A DNA stretch of 50,315 nt from Eubacterium barkeri (GCF_900107125.1 NZ_FNOU01000022.1:1-50315), one strand, 5' to 3'. Shown: positions 33,825-44,523, counted from the stretch's first letter. Notes: generated by a model from the sequence alone, not told the origin. Program-made: numbers and translations.

Positions 33825-34046
33825 TTAATCTAACGTCAAATCATTTAAGATGGCTTTTAACTCAGCCAGCTCATCGACGCTCAGGGTAACACCCTTGCGC
33901 ATTTTTTCATGGTTCGCATCCCACTCCCGGATATCATACTTCGGATCCCGTTCATTCCAGCTTACCAAATTGAGTTCCTTCTGCCACCCACCAGGGCCTT
34001 CTGAAAGCACACCGATCTCTTCTACCACTTCGAATTTAAATGCCAT
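33825..34046 (-). CDS. YdbC-like PC4-fold protein
   Basis: The 73-residue protein (MAFKFEVVEEIGVLSEG, KELNLVSWNERDPKYDIREWD, EKMRKGVTLSVDELAELKAIL) matches the YdbC/PC4-like family. Its Lactococcus member binds single-stranded DNA through a PC4 fold; the cellular role is unclear. The start at 34046 has a purine-rich stretch upstream (GGAAAGTGAG) and leaves seven bases to the glutaredoxin stop. The frame runs further upstream but would overlap that gene. Confidence 0.85.
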   Translation of the reverse strand: MAFKFEVVEEIGVLSEGPGGWQKELNLVSWNERDPKYDIREWDANHEKMRKGVTLSVDELAELKAILNDLTLD

Positions 34047-34053
34047 TGATTTC

Positions 34054-34314
34054 TCACTTTCCAAATATTTCTGCAAGTTTCCCGCTGTCATCCAAAGCTG
34101 CTAATTCTGAATAGCCACCAATGAGTTCATCGTCGAAAAAAATGTACGGAACCGTTGTTTGTCCAGTTTTAGCAATCAGGTCCTCCTTTTCGGCGGATTT
34201 TCCCAATATGTTATGATCTTCATATTGAAGTCCTCTTGCCTTAAGGAGACGCTTTGCACTGATGCAGAACGGGCAATGGGGCCATGTGTATAATGTAATT
34301 TTTTTATTTTGCAT
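34054..34314 (-). CDS. Glutaredoxin
   Basis: The 86-residue thioredoxin-fold protein has ITLYTWPHCPFCISAKRLL with a CPFC redox pair at about 15-18 and the cis-proline TTVPYIFF. GGYSELAALDDSGKL follows, the usual glutathione-binding end. It is shorter than thioredoxin and lacks a signal peptide. It is first in a two-gene unit with the YdbC-like gene and has a consensus promoter at 34345-34373. Confidence 0.92.
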   Translation of the reverse strand: MQNKKITLYTWPHCPFCISAKRLLKARGLQYEDHNILGKSAEKEDLIAKTGQTTVPYIFFDDELIGGYSELAALDDSGKLAEIFGK

Positions 34315-34344
34315 TTCCTAACACCTTGCCTTTACTTTTTCACT

Positions 34345-34373
34345 ATTCTACTCAGAAATACTTACTTTGTCAA
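34345..34373 (-). promoter_or_regulatory. Promoter of the glutaredoxin-ydbC unit
   Basis: On the minus strand a perfect TTGACA (34368-34373) and TAGAAT (34345-34350) are separated by 17 bases. Confidence 0.8.
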
Positions 34374-34391
34374 TAAAAAAAGATTAGGGGT

Positions 34392-34420
34392 TTCGATTTT
34401 CTATACTTTCATGTTATGAT
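34392..34420 (+). promoter_or_regulatory. Probable promoter of upp
   Basis: TTCGAT (34392-34397) and TATGAT (34415-34420) with a 17-base spacer. The -35 match is weak. Confidence 0.45.
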
Positions 34421-34456
34421 AGTTTCAATAAAAAGAGAAAGGATATCCGATCCGAC

Positions 34457-35086
34457 ATGGAAAATGTCATAGAGAAAAAACACCCATTAATGACGCATAA
34501 GCTCACCTTAATGCGTATGAAAGAAACCTCTGCCTTTGAATTCCGCCAGCTTGTTGATGAACTGGCCACACTACTTGCCTACGAGGTAACGGAGTCCTTT
34601 GCTACAAAGCCCATCGAAATTGAGACACCCATTGGTGCCACCACCCAGGCTGTTCTGGCCCAGAAAAATGTGGTCATCATGCCCATTCTCCGGGCAGGTC
34701 TTGGGATGGTCAACGGAATGCTCCATGTCATCCCCAATGCCACCATCGCCCATGTAGGGCTGGAGCGGGATGATGAAACTCTAAAAATCCGGGAATATTA
34801 CCGTAAATTCCCTAAGGATATCGCAGAAGCCACCCTTATCATCACTGATCCCATGCTGGCGACTGGGGCCTCTGCTGCCCACGCCATCGCCCTGGCCAAG
34901 GAGGCCGGTTGCCGGGATATTAAGCTGGTGAACATCCTGGCGGCACCAGAGGGCATTACGGCTATCCATAGCGTCCACCCGGAGGTCCCCATTTACTGTG
35001 CGGCCATTGATGAGGGGCTAAACGAAAAGGGCTATATCGTTCCAGGCCTTGGCGATGCGGGCGACCGGCTCTTTGGGACACTGTAA
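34457..35086 (+). CDS. upp: Uracil phosphoribosyltransferase
   Basis: The 209-residue enzyme makes UMP from uracil and PRPP. Family features are HPLMTHKLTLMRMKET at the start, RAGLGMVNGML near residue 79, the PRPP loop ITDPMLATGASAAHAIALAKEAGC near 130, and the uracil-binding AAIDEGLNEKGYIVPGLGDAGDRLFGT at the C-terminus. The AAAGGA before the ATG is rather far (about 13 bases), but no better start exists. It is monocistronic between a promoter and a strong terminator. Confidence 0.96.
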   Translation: MENVIEKKHPLMTHKLTLMRMKETSAFEFRQLVDELATLLAYEVTESFATKPIEIETPIGATTQAVLAQKNVVIMPILRAGLGMVNGMLHVIPNATIAHVGLERDDETLKIREYYRKFPKDIAEATLIITDPMLATGASAAHAIALAKEAGCRDIKLVNILAAPEGITAIHSVHPEVPIYCAAIDEGLNEKGYIVPGLGDAGDRLFGTL

Positions 35087-35111
35087 GGCTTAAAGCACTA
35101 AAGCAGAAAAA

Positions 35112-35150
35112 GAAAAAACCACCATTCCATTTTCAGGGTGGTGGTTTTGA
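35112..35150 (+). terminator. Terminator after upp
   Basis: AAAACCACC (35115-35123) pairs with GGTGGTTTT (35139-35147). It is A-rich before and T-rich after, so it also serves the convergent 35160 gene. Confidence 0.8.
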
Positions 35151-35159
35151 TTTAATGCA

Positions 35160-35804
35160 TTAACCCCGAGCTTTTTTTCGAAGGGCCATTCGATTTAAGA
35201 AGGTAATGATCACTTCAATACAGCCATCCTCTCCAAGGAGGCCGCTATTGAGAGCCAAATCGTAATTATCCGCCTGACCCCAGTTTCGGTCGGAGTAATA
35301 ATTGGCGTAGCCAGACCGTTGTTTATCCACTTTTTTAACGGATTCAGCAGCTTTTTTCTGGGTCAGGTCATATAACTTAGCCACTTGGTTAATCCGCTCC
35401 TCTAAGTCCCTATGGATGAAAACGTCCACGGCATCGGGGTCATCCCGAAGCACGAAATTCCCGCATCGGCCAACGATGACACAGGAGCCTGCCTCGGCAT
35501 ACTGACGAATAACCTCAGATTGGGCCAGAAAGACTTTATCCGTCATGGGTAGATCTATGACCGGTGAAAAGGAACCACCGCCAAAGATAGCACTACTGGA
35601 CAAGGAGTAGAGCAGAGAATTCGTCGGTGTCTCTTCCAGTGCCTTGACCATTTCAGGATCGATACCACTTTCCTTCGCCGCTTCAACAATGATCTCCTCG
35701 TCGTAAAAAGGAATATCCAACTGTTTGGCCAGCCGTTTTGCAATATTGTGTCCACCGCTTCCAAATTGTCTTGAAATCGTGATGATTTGACGCTTTGTAC
35801 TCAT
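35160..35804 (-). CDS. Cytidylate kinase-like family protein
   Basis: The 214-residue protein begins with TISRQFGSGGHNIAKRLAKQLDIPFYDEEII, a P-loop variant (GSGG) typical of the cytidylate-kinase-like family of Firmicutes. CVIVGRCGNFVLRDDPDAVDVFIHRD follows. It is a P-loop nucleotide kinase by fold, but the substrate has not been defined for this family and it should not be read as Cmk proper. AAAAGGAGG lies before the ATG. It starts 40 bases after the rubredoxin-flavin reductase gene and is probably in the same transcript. Confidence 0.87.
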   Translation of the reverse strand: MSTKRQIITISRQFGSGGHNIAKRLAKQLDIPFYDEEIIVEAAKESGIDPEMVKALEETPTNSLLYSLSSSAIFGGGSFSPVIDLPMTDKVFLAQSEVIRQYAEAGSCVIVGRCGNFVLRDDPDAVDVFIHRDLEERINQVAKLYDLTQKKAAESVKKVDKQRSGYANYYSDRNWGQADNYDLALNSGLLGEDGCIEVIITFLNRMALRKKARG

Positions 35805-35844
35805 TTTTCCGCCTCCTTTTCCTTCCCGGGTAAAAACGACTCCC

Positions 35845-36456
35845 CTACCGGGTTTTCCGGTAATAAGCGTAGGTCATTGGTTCCCCCTTGTGGAAGTCCT
35901 TCCCCCCGACCAACCGTCCGATGAATAAATTATGCGTGCCGACATCCACAACCTGTTCAACTTCAAGCTCCATAAAACACAGGGTTGACGTCACGCCAGG
36001 ACAGCCTGTTACATCACCCTTTATAATGTCAATCCCGGCGAATTTATCCACGCCGCTGTGGGCGCTTTGATAACCGAAGCGTGGGACCAGGTCATGATTA
36101 TCCTGGCCCAGGACTGACACCCCAAAGACTCCGGATTTCTGGACCAGCTCCCCAGTGTAAGTTCCTTTGTTCAGGCACACACTTGCCTTGAGAGGATCAC
36201 TACTTAGTTGAAGGAAGCTATTGGACAGCATTCCATTTTGACGGTCCCCATCCACAGATGTCACTACGTACAGGCCATAGCTGGCATTAAAGAGCAGCTG
36301 CTCCAATTGTTTATATTTTTCAGGGGGCATGCTGCCCGGTGCTGCCTCGGGAACTGGCACAAATTTTTCCGGACCCACCCCACAAATCGGACATTTTTGG
36401 GGCGGCATCGACCCTTCATAGATATAGCCACACACTGTGCATTTCCACTTCATCAT
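35845..36456 (-). CDS. Rubredoxin-like/flavin reductase fusion protein
   Basis: The protein of about 203 residues has a compact rubredoxin-like domain of the rubrerythrin type at its N-terminus (CTVCGYIYEG...CPICG, residues 5-27). A flavin reductase domain (about 48-203, with GLYVVTSVDGDRQNGMLSNSF, CLNKGTYTGELV and GTHNLFIGRLVGG) binds FMN. High-molecular-weight rubredoxins of acetogens combine the same modules in the opposite order. It probably passes electrons to an oxygen- or peroxide-reducing partner, which is not encoded here. Start choice is uncertain: ATG at 36456 or 36453, or two GTG codons just upstream. Confidence 0.85.
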   Translation of the reverse strand: MMKWKCTVCGYIYEGSMPPQKCPICGVGPEKFVPVPEAAPGSMPPEKYKQLEQLLFNASYGLYVVTSVDGDRQNGMLSNSFLQLSSDPLKASVCLNKGTYTGELVQKSGVFGVSVLGQDNHDLVPRFGYQSAHSGVDKFAGIDIIKGDVTGCPGVTSTLCFMELEVEQVVDVGTHNLFIGRLVGGKDFHKGEPMTYAYYRKTR

Positions 36457-36525
36457 ATTCACCACTTTCTTTAAGATAATTCTAGTATAGAGGGTAAATC
36501 TTAAGGACTTCTTTAAGGTCTTCCC

Positions 36526-38190
36526 TTATTCGTAGTAAATCTCATCAATGGGCTTGCCTGCCGGGACCATGGGATAAACCCCTTCATCCCTGGGAATGGT
36601 ACAATGAACTAAAACCGGCTCCAGTAATCCCTTCATATCCCTAAGGGCGGCATCTAAATCTTCCAGGGAAGTGACATCGTAGCTCTTCATACCAAAGGCA
36701 TCTGCCAACTTGATATAGTCCACGGCTCCTTCGTTTAAGTCTGTTTGGGCATAACGCCGATCATTGAAAAGCTTCTGCCACTGACGGACCATCCCCAGGG
36801 CTTCATTGTCAAACAGGAAGATTCGCAGGGGCAGGTTGTACCGCTTGACGGTGGTGAGTTCCTGAAAATTCATCCGGAAGCTGCCATCCCCAGCCACAAG
36901 GAGGACATCCTTATCGGGTTTTGCCATCTGGACACCTACGGCAGCGCCAAGGCCAAAGCCCATGGTGCCCAAGCCCCCGGAGGTCACGTACTGGCCCGGA
37001 AATGTGAATTTCCAATACTGGCCCACCCACATCTGATGCTGACCGACCTCGGTCACCACATAGGCATCCGTGTAGACTGCATTGATACGCTCCAGAATGT
37101 TTTTAGGAATATACTCCTCTGCATCCCGCTCGGGCAGTGGCCACTTTGCAATTTGCTCAATCCACTGGGGATGGGTTTTAGGAGTGATGAGACGGCTAAG
37201 CATGGGTAGGACATCGCAGATATCCGCACAAATATGGACGTTCGCCTCAATATTCTTTTCAAATTCCGTGGGGTCTACATCGATATGGATGATTTTTTTA
37301 TCCCGCATGAAGGAATTAATATTCCCGGTGACCCGATCCGAGAACCGGGCACCAATGGCGATGAGGGTATCGCAATTGATAACCGCCAGGTTACACTCCT
37401 GGGAACCATGCATCCCCACAAAGCCCAGTGATAAGGGATTTTCCCGGGGGATAGACCCCAGGCCCATTAAAGAGTTAGCCACAGGAATCCCTGCCTTTTC
37501 TGCAAACTCGACTAGCATCTGGCTGGCCCCGGATTTAATAACCCCTCCCCCGGCGTAGATAACCGGGCGCTGCGCTGCATTGATATATTCCGCAGCACGG
37601 ACGACGGCATCCCGTTGGGGCCTGGGAGTGTTGTTGTCCAGATCGTAGGGCTTTTCCACCTGGTATTCGGTTTTCGCCATAAAGATATCCTTTGGAATAT
37701 CCACCACCACCGGACCAGGACGGCCAGAAGCCGCGATGCGGAAGGCTTCCCGGATGGTGGGGGCCAGCATGGTAACGTCCTTAATCATAAAATTATGCTT
37801 GGTGATGGGCATGGTAATGCTGGTGATATCCACCTCCTGAAAAGAGTCCTTCCCAAGAAGCCCTTGGGTAACCTGACCAGTGATGACCACCAAGGGGGTT
37901 GAATCCAAATGGGCATTGGCAATGCCAGTCACCGCATTGGTTGCTCCGGGCCCGGAGGTGGTAATGGCCACCCCCACCTTACCACTGGCTCGGGCGTAAC
38001 CTTCGGCAGCGTGAACACCATTTTGTTCATGACAGGGTTCCACCTGGACGATGTTGTGCTCCAGGCGATAAAAAGCATCGAATAAAGGAATGACGCTACC
38101 TCCAGGATAGGAGAAAACATAGTCGCATCCCTGTTCTTCCAGGCATCGGACGACGATTTCCGAGCCCAGTAATAATTGTTTATTTTCCAT
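36526..38190 (-). CDS. ilvB: Acetolactate synthase, catalytic subunit
   Basis: The 554-residue thiamine-diphosphate enzyme condenses pyruvate with pyruvate or 2-oxobutyrate. The catalytic Glu is in EPCHEQNGVHAAEGYARASG. The ThDP motif is GDGSFRMNFQELTTVKRYNLPLRI..NNEALG-type (here FDNEALGMVRQWQ). A FAD region lies in the middle domain. The length and the biosynthetic-type motifs favour the anabolic enzyme over the catabolic AlsS. No ilvN regulatory subunit is found next to it. It is the last gene of the branched-chain operon, 12 bases after ilvD. Confidence 0.94.
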   Translation of the reverse strand: MENKQLLLGSEIVVRCLEEQGCDYVFSYPGGSVIPLFDAFYRLEHNIVQVEPCHEQNGVHAAEGYARASGKVGVAITTSGPGATNAVTGIANAHLDSTPLVVITGQVTQGLLGKDSFQEVDITSITMPITKHNFMIKDVTMLAPTIREAFRIAASGRPGPVVVDIPKDIFMAKTEYQVEKPYDLDNNTPRPQRDAVVRAAEYINAAQRPVIYAGGGVIKSGASQMLVEFAEKAGIPVANSLMGLGSIPRENPLSLGFVGMHGSQECNLAVINCDTLIAIGARFSDRVTGNINSFMRDKKIIHIDVDPTEFEKNIEANVHICADICDVLPMLSRLITPKTHPQWIEQIAKWPLPERDAEEYIPKNILERINAVYTDAYVVTEVGQHQMWVGQYWKFTFPGQYVTSGGLGTMGFGLGAAVGVQMAKPDKDVLLVAGDGSFRMNFQELTTVKRYNLPLRIFLFDNEALGMVRQWQKLFNDRRYAQTDLNEGAVDYIKLADAFGMKSYDVTSLEDLDAALRDMKGLLEPVLVHCTIPRDEGVYPMVPAGKPIDEIYYE

Positions 38191-38202
38191 AGTTTCTCCC
38201 GA

Positions 38203-39861
38203 TTACTCCAAAATTGCGCCCTTATTGGCAGAGGACACCGCCTTGGCGTAGCGGGCCAGGTAGCCCTTGGTCACATTGGGAGCCTTAGGTGTCCAGTTTT
38301 CCCGGCGACGGGCCATTTCCTCATCACAAACCTTTAAATCAAGCTTTCGGGCCGGAATGTCAATGGCAATCATATCACCATCCTGGACAAAGGCAATGGG
38401 TCCACCGGAAGCAGCTTCCGGGGAGACATGGCCGATGCAGGCCCCCCGGGTGGCACCGCTAAAACGACCATCGGTAATTAAGGCAACGCTATTGCCCAGG
38501 CCCATTCCCATAATAGCTGCCGTGGGAGCCAGCATTTCCCGCATCCCCGGACCGCCCTTGGGGCCTTCGTAGCGGATGACGATGACATCTCCTGAGGTGA
38601 TTTTTCCAGCATTGATGGCTGCCTGGGCTTCTTCTTCGCTTTCAAAAACCCGTGCCGGACCTTCGTGAACCAACATCTCGGGTAAAACCGCAGATTGCTT
38701 GACCACAGCAGTATCCGGGGCAAGGCTTCCCTTTAACATGGCTAAGCCTCCGGTGGGAGTGAAGGGATGATCGACAGGACGGATAACCTCAGGGTTGCGA
38801 TTAAGGACCCCTGCAATATTTTCGCCAACGGTTTTCCCCGTAACGGTGAGGCAATCCGTATGGAGGAGGCCCAGCTTATTGATCTCAGCCATGACCGCAT
38901 AAATCCCCCCGGCTTCGTTGAGGTCTTCCATGTAGGTGGGACCCGCCGGTGCCAGGTGGCATAAGTTCGGGGTTTTCGCCGAGATGGCGTTGACCATATC
39001 TGCGTTGATTTCAACCTCACACTCGTGGGCAATGGCGGGTAAATGGAGCATAGAGTTGGTGGAACAGCCCAGGGCCATATCCATGGTGAGGGCATTTTCA
39101 AAGGCATCCTCGGTCATGATATCCAAGGGGCGAATATCCCTCTCCAGCATTTCCATAACCTGCATCCCGGCTTTTTTAGCCAAGCGGATCCGTTCGGAGT
39201 ACACCGCCGGGATGGTACCATTGCCCCGAAGCCCCATGCCCAGAACCTCAGTAAGGCAGTTCATGCTGTTAGCCGTGTACATCCCGGAGCAGGAGCCACA
39301 GGTGGGACAGACATCGCAGGCAAATTCCTCCAGCTTTTCATCGTCAATCTTGCCGGCATTGTATTCCCCCACCGCTTCGAACATACTGGATAAGCTGCGC
39401 TTTTGACCATCCACATGCCCGGCGAGCATTGGCCCACCGGAAACAAAGGTGGTGGGTATGTTCAGACGTGCCGCAGCCATAAGAAGACCCGGGACGTTTT
39501 TATCGCAATTGGGAATCATCACCAGGGCGTCAAAGGCGTGGGCCATGGCCATGGCTTCCGTAGAATCCGCAATGAGCTGGCGGGTCACCAGGGAGTATTT
39601 CATCCCAATATGGCCCATGGCGATGCCGTCACACACAGCAATGGCGGGAAACTCAATGGGGGTTCCCCCCGCTGCCCGGACGCCGGCCTTCACCGCGTCA
39701 CAAATCTTATCCAGGTTCATATGCCCCGGTACGATTTCGTTATAGGAATTCACCACCCCCACCAGGGGACGACTTAGCTCTTCTTCAGTATATCCTAAAG
39801 CGCGAAAGAGTGACCGGGCCGGTGCACATTTGGCACCTTGGGTAACAGCATCACTTCTCAT
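38203..39861 (-). CDS. ilvD: Dihydroxy-acid dehydratase
   Basis: The 552-residue iron-sulfur dehydratase converts 2,3-dihydroxy acids to 2-keto acids for valine, leucine and isoleucine. Cluster cysteines lie in [32 protein letters not shown] and the G-C-S-T-N motif [33 protein letters not shown] holds the active-site region near the C-terminus. The length is normal. Part of the ilvC-ilvB operon, between leuB and ilvB. Confidence 0.96.
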   Translation of the reverse strand: MRSDAVTQGAKCAPARSLFRALGYTEEELSRPLVGVVNSYNEIVPGHMNLDKICDAVKAGVRAAGGTPIEFPAIAVCDGIAMGHIGMKYSLVTRQLIADSTEAMAMAHAFDALVMIPNCDKNVPGLLMAAARLNIPTTFVSGGPMLAGHVDGQKRSLSSMFEAVGEYNAGKIDDEKLEEFACDVCPTCGSCSGMYTANSMNCLTEVLGMGLRGNGTIPAVYSERIRLAKKAGMQVMEMLERDIRPLDIMTEDAFENALTMDMALGCSTNSMLHLPAIAHECEVEINADMVNAISAKTPNLCHLAPAGPTYMEDLNEAGGIYAVMAEINKLGLLHTDCLTVTGKTVGENIAGVLNRNPEVIRPVDHPFTPTGGLAMLKGSLAPDTAVVKQSAVLPEMLVHEGPARVFESEEEAQAAINAGKITSGDVIVIRYEGPKGGPGMREMLAPTAAIMGMGLGNSVALITDGRFSGATRGACIGHVSPEAASGGPIAFVQDGDMIAIDIPARKLDLKVCDEEMARRRENWTPKAPNVTKGYLARYAKAVSSANKGAILE

Positions 39862-39888
39862 ATTAATTCTCTCCTTTTATTGTTTACA

Positions 39889-40953
39889 TTAGGCCAGATT
39901 TTCGATAACCTTATTCCCCATTTCGATACAGCCGATGACGGTTTCGCCAGGTACAGCGATATCTCCAGTGCGCCATCCCTGGGCCAGGGTCTTCTTAACC
40001 GCCCCTTCGATGGCTGCGGCTTCAGCCTCTAAGTTCAGGGAATACCGCAGCAGCATGGCTACAGACAGTATGGTGGCAATGGGGTTCGCCTTATCCTCTC
40101 CGGCAATATCCGGAGCAGATCCGTGGATGGGCTCATACATTCCAAAGGTTCCCTCACCCAGACTGGCAGAAGGCAGCATCCCAATGGACCCCGTGAGCAT
40201 ACTGGATTCATCGGAAAGGATATCCCCGAAAAGATTCCCCGTCAAAATCACATCAAATTGTTTGGGATTGATGACCAGCTGCATCGCCGCATTATCCACA
40301 TACAGGTATTCCACTGCAACCTCCGGATAATCTGCGGCGACCTCCGTAACGATTTTACGCCACAGTCTTGAGGTTTCCAGCACATTGGCCTTGTCCACAC
40401 AGTGGAGCTTTTTTCCCCGCTTCATGGCACTTTCAAAGCCCACCTGGGCAATCCGTTCAATTTCCTTCCGGGAGTAATTCATGAGATCCGAGGCATAGTC
40501 GTCCCCATCTCGCTTTTTTTCTCCAAAATATACATCTCCGGTGAGCTCCCGTACCGTCAGGATGTCCATCCCGTCCCCAATGATTTCAGGCTTTAAAGGC
40601 GAGGCATCCCGCAGCTCTTCAAAAAGAATGGCAGGACGCAGATTGGCAAAAAGGCCCAAGGCCTTCCGAATCCCCAGAAGTCCAGCCTCAGGACGTTTGT
40701 CTCCAGCCAGATGGTCCCACTTAGGGCCGCCCATGGCGCCTAAAAGCACCGCATCGCTGGCTTTACAAATATCCACGGTTTCCTGGGGCAGGGGCGTCCC
40801 ACAGGCATCGATGGCCGCACCACCAGCTAAAACATTGGTGAGATCAAACTGATGACCGTATTTTTCCCCAATAACACCAAGGACCTTGGTGCTGGCATCT
40901 ACAATTTCAGGACCGATCCCATCGCCCTTAATGACTGCTATTTTATATTGCAT
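39889..40953 (-). CDS. leuB: 3-isopropylmalate / 3-methylmalate dehydrogenase
   Basis: The 354-residue enzyme has the LeuB beginning [48 protein letters not shown], the metal-binding Asp region [29 protein letters not shown] and [28 protein letters not shown] follow. In leucine synthesis it oxidises 3-isopropylmalate. In this operon, which has citramalate synthase, it can oxidise 3-methylmalate to 2-oxobutyrate. It lies 24 bases after leuD. Confidence 0.95.
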   Translation of the reverse strand: MQYKIAVIKGDGIGPEIVDASTKVLGVIGEKYGHQFDLTNVLAGGAAIDACGTPLPQETVDICKASDAVLLGAMGGPKWDHLAGDKRPEAGLLGIRKALGLFANLRPAILFEELRDASPLKPEIIGDGMDILTVRELTGDVYFGEKKRDGDDYASDLMNYSRKEIERIAQVGFESAMKRGKKLHCVDKANVLETSRLWRKIVTEVAADYPEVAVEYLYVDNAAMQLVINPKQFDVILTGNLFGDILSDESSMLTGSIGMLPSASLGEGTFGMYEPIHGSAPDIAGEDKANPIATILSVAMLLRYSLNLEAEAAAIEGAVKKTLAQGWRTGDIAVPGETVIGCIEMGNKVIENLA

Positions 40954-40977
40954 TAAAATTTCTCCTTATTCTATCCC

Positions 40978-41481
40978 TTATGCCATAAACCCATTGGCCG
41001 GATCGTTGATATAGTTCACTAAGCCACCAGCAGCAATGAGCTTCTGCATAAATTCCGGAAAGGCCTGTCCTTGGAAGGACTGACCCTTGGTGACATCGGT
41101 AATGATGCCAGAATCGAAATCCACCTCAACAGTATCTCCAGCTTCAATAACCGCTACTGCTTCCGGACATTCCAGAATGGGTAGCCCAATATTGATGGAA
41201 TTGCGGTAAAAAATCCGGGCAAAGCTGTTGGCAATAACGCAGGATACTCCAGAAGCCTTAATGGAAATGGGCGCGTGTTCCCGGGAGGAGCCACAGCCGA
41301 AATTATCGTCTGCCACAATAATGTCCCCCTGGTGAACATTGCTTACAAACCCAGTATCGATATCCTCCATACAATGCTTAGCCAACTCCAGTGGATCACT
41401 GGTATTTAAATAGCGGGCAGGGATGATAACATCCGTATCTACGTTGTCGCCATAGCGAAAAACTTGACCTTTTGCGTTCAT
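40978..41481 (-). CDS. leuD: 3-isopropylmalate/citramalate dehydratase, small subunit
   Basis: The 167-residue protein has the swivelling aconitase domain with [15 protein letters not shown] and the signature [14 protein letters not shown]. It pairs with LeuC just upstream, 11 bases away, to move the hydroxyl of isopropylmalate or citramalate. The short length is the archaeal/clostridial LeuD type rather than the 200-residue enterobacterial form. Confidence 0.95.
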   Translation of the reverse strand: MNAKGQVFRYGDNVDTDVIIPARYLNTSDPLELAKHCMEDIDTGFVSNVHQGDIIVADDNFGCGSSREHAPISIKASGVSCVIANSFARIFYRNSINIGLPILECPEAVAVIEAGDTVEVDFDSGIITDVTKGQSFQGQAFPEFMQKLIAAGGLVNYINDPANGFMA

Positions 41482-41492
41482 TGATGACCTCC

Positions 41493-42755
41493 TTATACTT
41501 CGTCAGGACCGGCGATACGGCCTAAAATTGCAGATGCTGCTGCCACTTCCGGGCTGGCCAGGTACACTTCAGAGTCCACGTGGCCCATACGGCCCACAAA
41601 GTTCCGATTGGTGGTGGACACACAGCGTTCCCCTGCAGCCAGGATACCCATATGTCCCCCCAAACAAGGACCACAGGTTGGCGTGGATACCGTGGCACCG
41701 CACTCAATGAAATCCTTCAAATAGCCGGCTTCCATGAGTTCCAGATAGATCTTCTGGGTGGCTGGGATAATGAGGACCCGAACGCCCTTCTTAACCGTCT
41801 TGCCCTTCATCAGCAAAGCCGCCTTCTCAAAGTCAGAGAAACGTCCGTTGGTGCAGGAACCGATGACCACCTGGTCGATGATAACCGGTTCTGTTATTTC
41901 ATCAATGGTTTTTGTATTTTCCGGAAGATGTGGGAAGGCAATGGTAGGACGTAACGTCCCCAGATCAATATCTAAAACCTGAACATACTGAGCATCCTCA
42001 TCGGCTTCGTAAACAGTGTATGGCTTTTCGCCGTGGGCTTTCATATACGCCACTGTCTGGTCGTCCACAGGGAAGATCCCGTTTTTCCCACCCGCTTCAA
42101 TGGCCATATTGGCCACAGTAAAGCGATCATCCATGGTCAGGGCAGCCACACCAGGTCCCGTGAATTCCATGGACTCGTACAGGGCACCATCCACGCCAAT
42201 TTTTCCAATGATATGGAGGATGAGATCCTTCCCAGATACCCCATGGGCAAATGCCCCGGTAAGGTTGATTTTAATGGCAGCCGGCACCTTGAACCATGCC
42301 TTACCCGTAGCCATCCCCACAGCCATATCGGTGGAACCAACGCCAGTGGAGAAGGCTCCTAAAGCCCCGTAGGTACAAGTATGGGAATCGGCCCCAATGA
42401 CCACATCCCCAGCAACTACCAGACCCTTTTCAGGCAGAAGGGCATGCTCCACTCCCATCTCTCCAATTTCAAAATAGTTGGTAATGGCCTGGTCACAGGC
42501 AAAGCAACGGACCTGCTTACATTGTTCCGCAGCCTTAATATCCTTATTCGGTGCAAAATGGTCCGGTACCAGGGCAATTTTTTCTTTATCAAAAACAACC
42601 TCTGTGTCAATGTTCTGAAACACGTTAATGGCCACAGGGCCGGTAATATCGTTGGCCAGCACCAGGTCCAAATTTGCCATGATGAGATCTCCGGCTTTCA
42701 CGGATTCAACCCCAGCATGGGCTGCCAGAATCTTCTGCGTCATTGTCATTCCCAT
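41493..42755 (-). CDS. leuC: 3-isopropylmalate/citramalate dehydratase, large subunit
   Basis: The 420-residue aconitase-family protein has cluster cysteines in [13 protein letters not shown] and [13 protein letters not shown], as well as [25 protein letters not shown] near residue 120. The size is that of the HacA/LeuC subfamily that pairs with a short LeuD. The start [15 protein letters not shown] has a GGAG site 11 bases upstream, a little far; the third codon, also ATG, is an alternative. Confidence 0.95.
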   Translation of the reverse strand: MGMTMTQKILAAHAGVESVKAGDLIMANLDLVLANDITGPVAINVFQNIDTEVVFDKEKIALVPDHFAPNKDIKAAEQCKQVRCFACDQAITNYFEIGEMGVEHALLPEKGLVVAGDVVIGADSHTCTYGALGAFSTGVGSTDMAVGMATGKAWFKVPAAIKINLTGAFAHGVSGKDLILHIIGKIGVDGALYESMEFTGPGVAALTMDDRFTVANMAIEAGGKNGIFPVDDQTVAYMKAHGEKPYTVYEADEDAQYVQVLDIDLGTLRPTIAFPHLPENTKTIDEITEPVIIDQVVIGSCTNGRFSDFEKAALLMKGKTVKKGVRVLIIPATQKIYLELMEAGYLKDFIECGATVSTPTCGPCLGGHMGILAAGERCVSTTNRNFVGRMGHVDSEVYLASPEVAAASAILGRIAGPDEV

Positions 42756-42790
42756 AAATTTATTTTCTCCTTCAAAAGAATTTAGTTTCG

Positions 42791-44386
42791 CTATATTAAA
42801 TTATATGCCTTTAGCTGGCGCTCCATATCTGAGAGCAGCTTGTATTCAATGGAATCCACCAAAGCGATAAGGCTTGCCTCGATGACATCGGTAGAGACAC
42901 CCACATTCGTCCAGATATCCTGACCATCCGTGCTCTCAATGAGCACCCGGACCTTAGACGCCGTAGCGCCCTTATCGATGACCCGGACCTTAAAGTCCGT
43001 CAGTCGCAGCTCCTTGATCTTCGGGAAAAAATCCTCAAGGGCGGTGCGCAAAGCCTTATCCAAGGCATTCACCGGACCATCTCCCTCGGCGGCATTAACC
43101 GCTTCCTTTCCCTCCACATTCACCTTAACGATGGCAGAGGCGCTCAGGGCCCGGCCAGCTACTGGCTTTTCACCAATGGTCTTAAAGTCCTCAATGGTGA
43201 AAAAGGGCTTAAATTTTCCCAGCTCCTTCCGAATCAGGAGGCGAACACTGCTTTCGGCACCCTCAAATTGATATCCCTGGTACTCCAATTCCTTAATCCG
43301 GTTCATAACCCGGGTCGTCTCTTCGGATTTTTTGGTAATCGAAGGATCGATATCGTTAATAATCTTAATAATGGTGCTCCGTCCGGAAACTTCGGACATC
43401 AGGATGCGCCGTTCATTGCCTACAGCCTCCGGCTCGATGTGTTCAAAGGACCGGGGTGCTTTAAGGACCGCATCAATGTGCATCCCGCCCTTATGGGCGA
43501 AGGCACTCTTCCCAACAAAGGGCTCTCTTCCAGAAAGGGTAAAGTTGGAGATTTCTGCAATACGGATGGCTGCACTGGTCATACGCTCCAGGGATCCTTC
43601 GGGCAAGCAGGTGTAGCCCATTTTGAGCTGGAGGTTGGGGATGATGCCAGATAAATTGGCATTTCCGCAGCGCTCCCCATAGCCCAGGAATGTCCCCTGG
43701 ACCTGTCTGGCTCCGGCCCTCACCGCAGACAGGCTGCAGGCCACCCCGAGACCGCTGTCATTGTGACAGTGGATACCAATTTCGGCCCTCACCGCTCCCT
43801 TAACCGCGGTCAGAATTTCGGAAATTTCCTCGGGAAGGGTTCCTCCGTTGGTGTCGCACAGCGCCAGGGTCGTCGCACCTCCCCGCTCGGCAGCCTGAAG
43901 CACCGCCAGGGCATAGTCTGGATCCAGCTTGTAGCCATCAAAAAAGTGCTCGGCATCAAAGATGACTTCCTTTCCCTGGGATACCAAATAGGCCATGGTT
44001 TCCTCAATCATTACCAGGTTTTCTTCCAGGGTGGTCTTGATAATTTCGGTGATGTGAAAGGTTGAGGATTTACCAAAGACTGCCACCACTGGAGTCCCAG
44101 CGTCTACCAGGGCCTTTAAATTGGTATCTTCATCCACTGGAATGCCACTGCGCCTGGTACTTCCAAAGGCACACACTCTGGCATGCTCAAGGGTAAGATT
44201 CGAAAGAGCTTCAAAGAAGGCGATATCTTTGGGGTTAGACCCGGGATTCCCCGCTTCAATGATATCCACCCCCAGCTTATCCAGGGTGAGGACGATCCGT
44301 AGCTTATCCTCCACTGAAAAGGAAATGCCCTCGGCCTGGGCCCCATCCCGGAGAGTGGAGTCAAAAATTGTGATTTTATCTGCCAT
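42791..44386 (-). CDS. cimA: (R)-citramalate synthase
   Basis: The 531-residue enzyme condenses pyruvate with acetyl-CoA to citramalate, opening the threonine-independent route to isoleucine. It begins [48 protein letters not shown], the pattern of the TIGR00977 CimA group rather than of LeuA. The metal site is [39 protein letters not shown]-terminal LeuA-type dimer domain (about 390-510) normally binds the feedback inhibitor, probably isoleucine here. No separate 2-isopropylmalate synthase is present in the window. Confidence 0.93.
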   Translation of the reverse strand: MADKITIFDSTLRDGAQAEGISFSVEDKLRIVLTLDKLGVDIIEAGNPGSNPKDIAFFEALSNLTLEHARVCAFGSTRRSGIPVDEDTNLKALVDAGTPVVAVFGKSSTFHITEIIKTTLEENLVMIEETMAYLVSQGKEVIFDAEHFFDGYKLDPDYALAVLQAAERGGATTLALCDTNGGTLPEEISEILTAVKGAVRAEIGIHCHNDSGLGVACSLSAVRAGARQVQGTFLGYGERCGNANLSGIIPNLQLKMGYTCLPEGSLERMTSAAIRIAEISNFTLSGREPFVGKSAFAHKGGMHIDAVLKAPRSFEHIEPEAVGNERRILMSEVSGRSTIIKIINDIDPSITKKSEETTRVMNRIKELEYQGYQFEGAESSVRLLIRKELGKFKPFFTIEDFKTIGEKPVAGRALSASAIVKVNVEGKEAVNAAEGDGPVNALDKALRTALEDFFPKIKELRLTDFKVRVIDKGATASKVRVLIESTDGQDIWTNVGVSTDVIEASLIALVDSIEYKLLSDMERQLKAYNLI

Positions 44387-44419
44387 ATAGTCACCTCGTT
44401 TCTCCCAGGGCAGCTGGGG

Positions 44420-44465
44420 GTATGTTTAAAAGAAGGGGCTGTCACACGGTTGTGTGGCAGCCCTC
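44420..44465 (-). terminator. Hairpin between ilvC and cimA
   Basis: GGGCTGTCACAC (44436-44447) pairs with GTGTGGCAGCCC (44452-44463), with one mismatched position. On the minus strand it is followed by CCTTCTTTTAAA, a weak T tract. It may reduce read-through into cimA so that ilvC is made in excess, or may protect an ilvC mRNA end. Confidence 0.5.
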
Positions 44466-44523
44466 GGGGTGTCAAAGAGTGGGCGTTCATTTGTGGGGTT
44501 GTTGGGGAAGAACCCCCTTTCCC

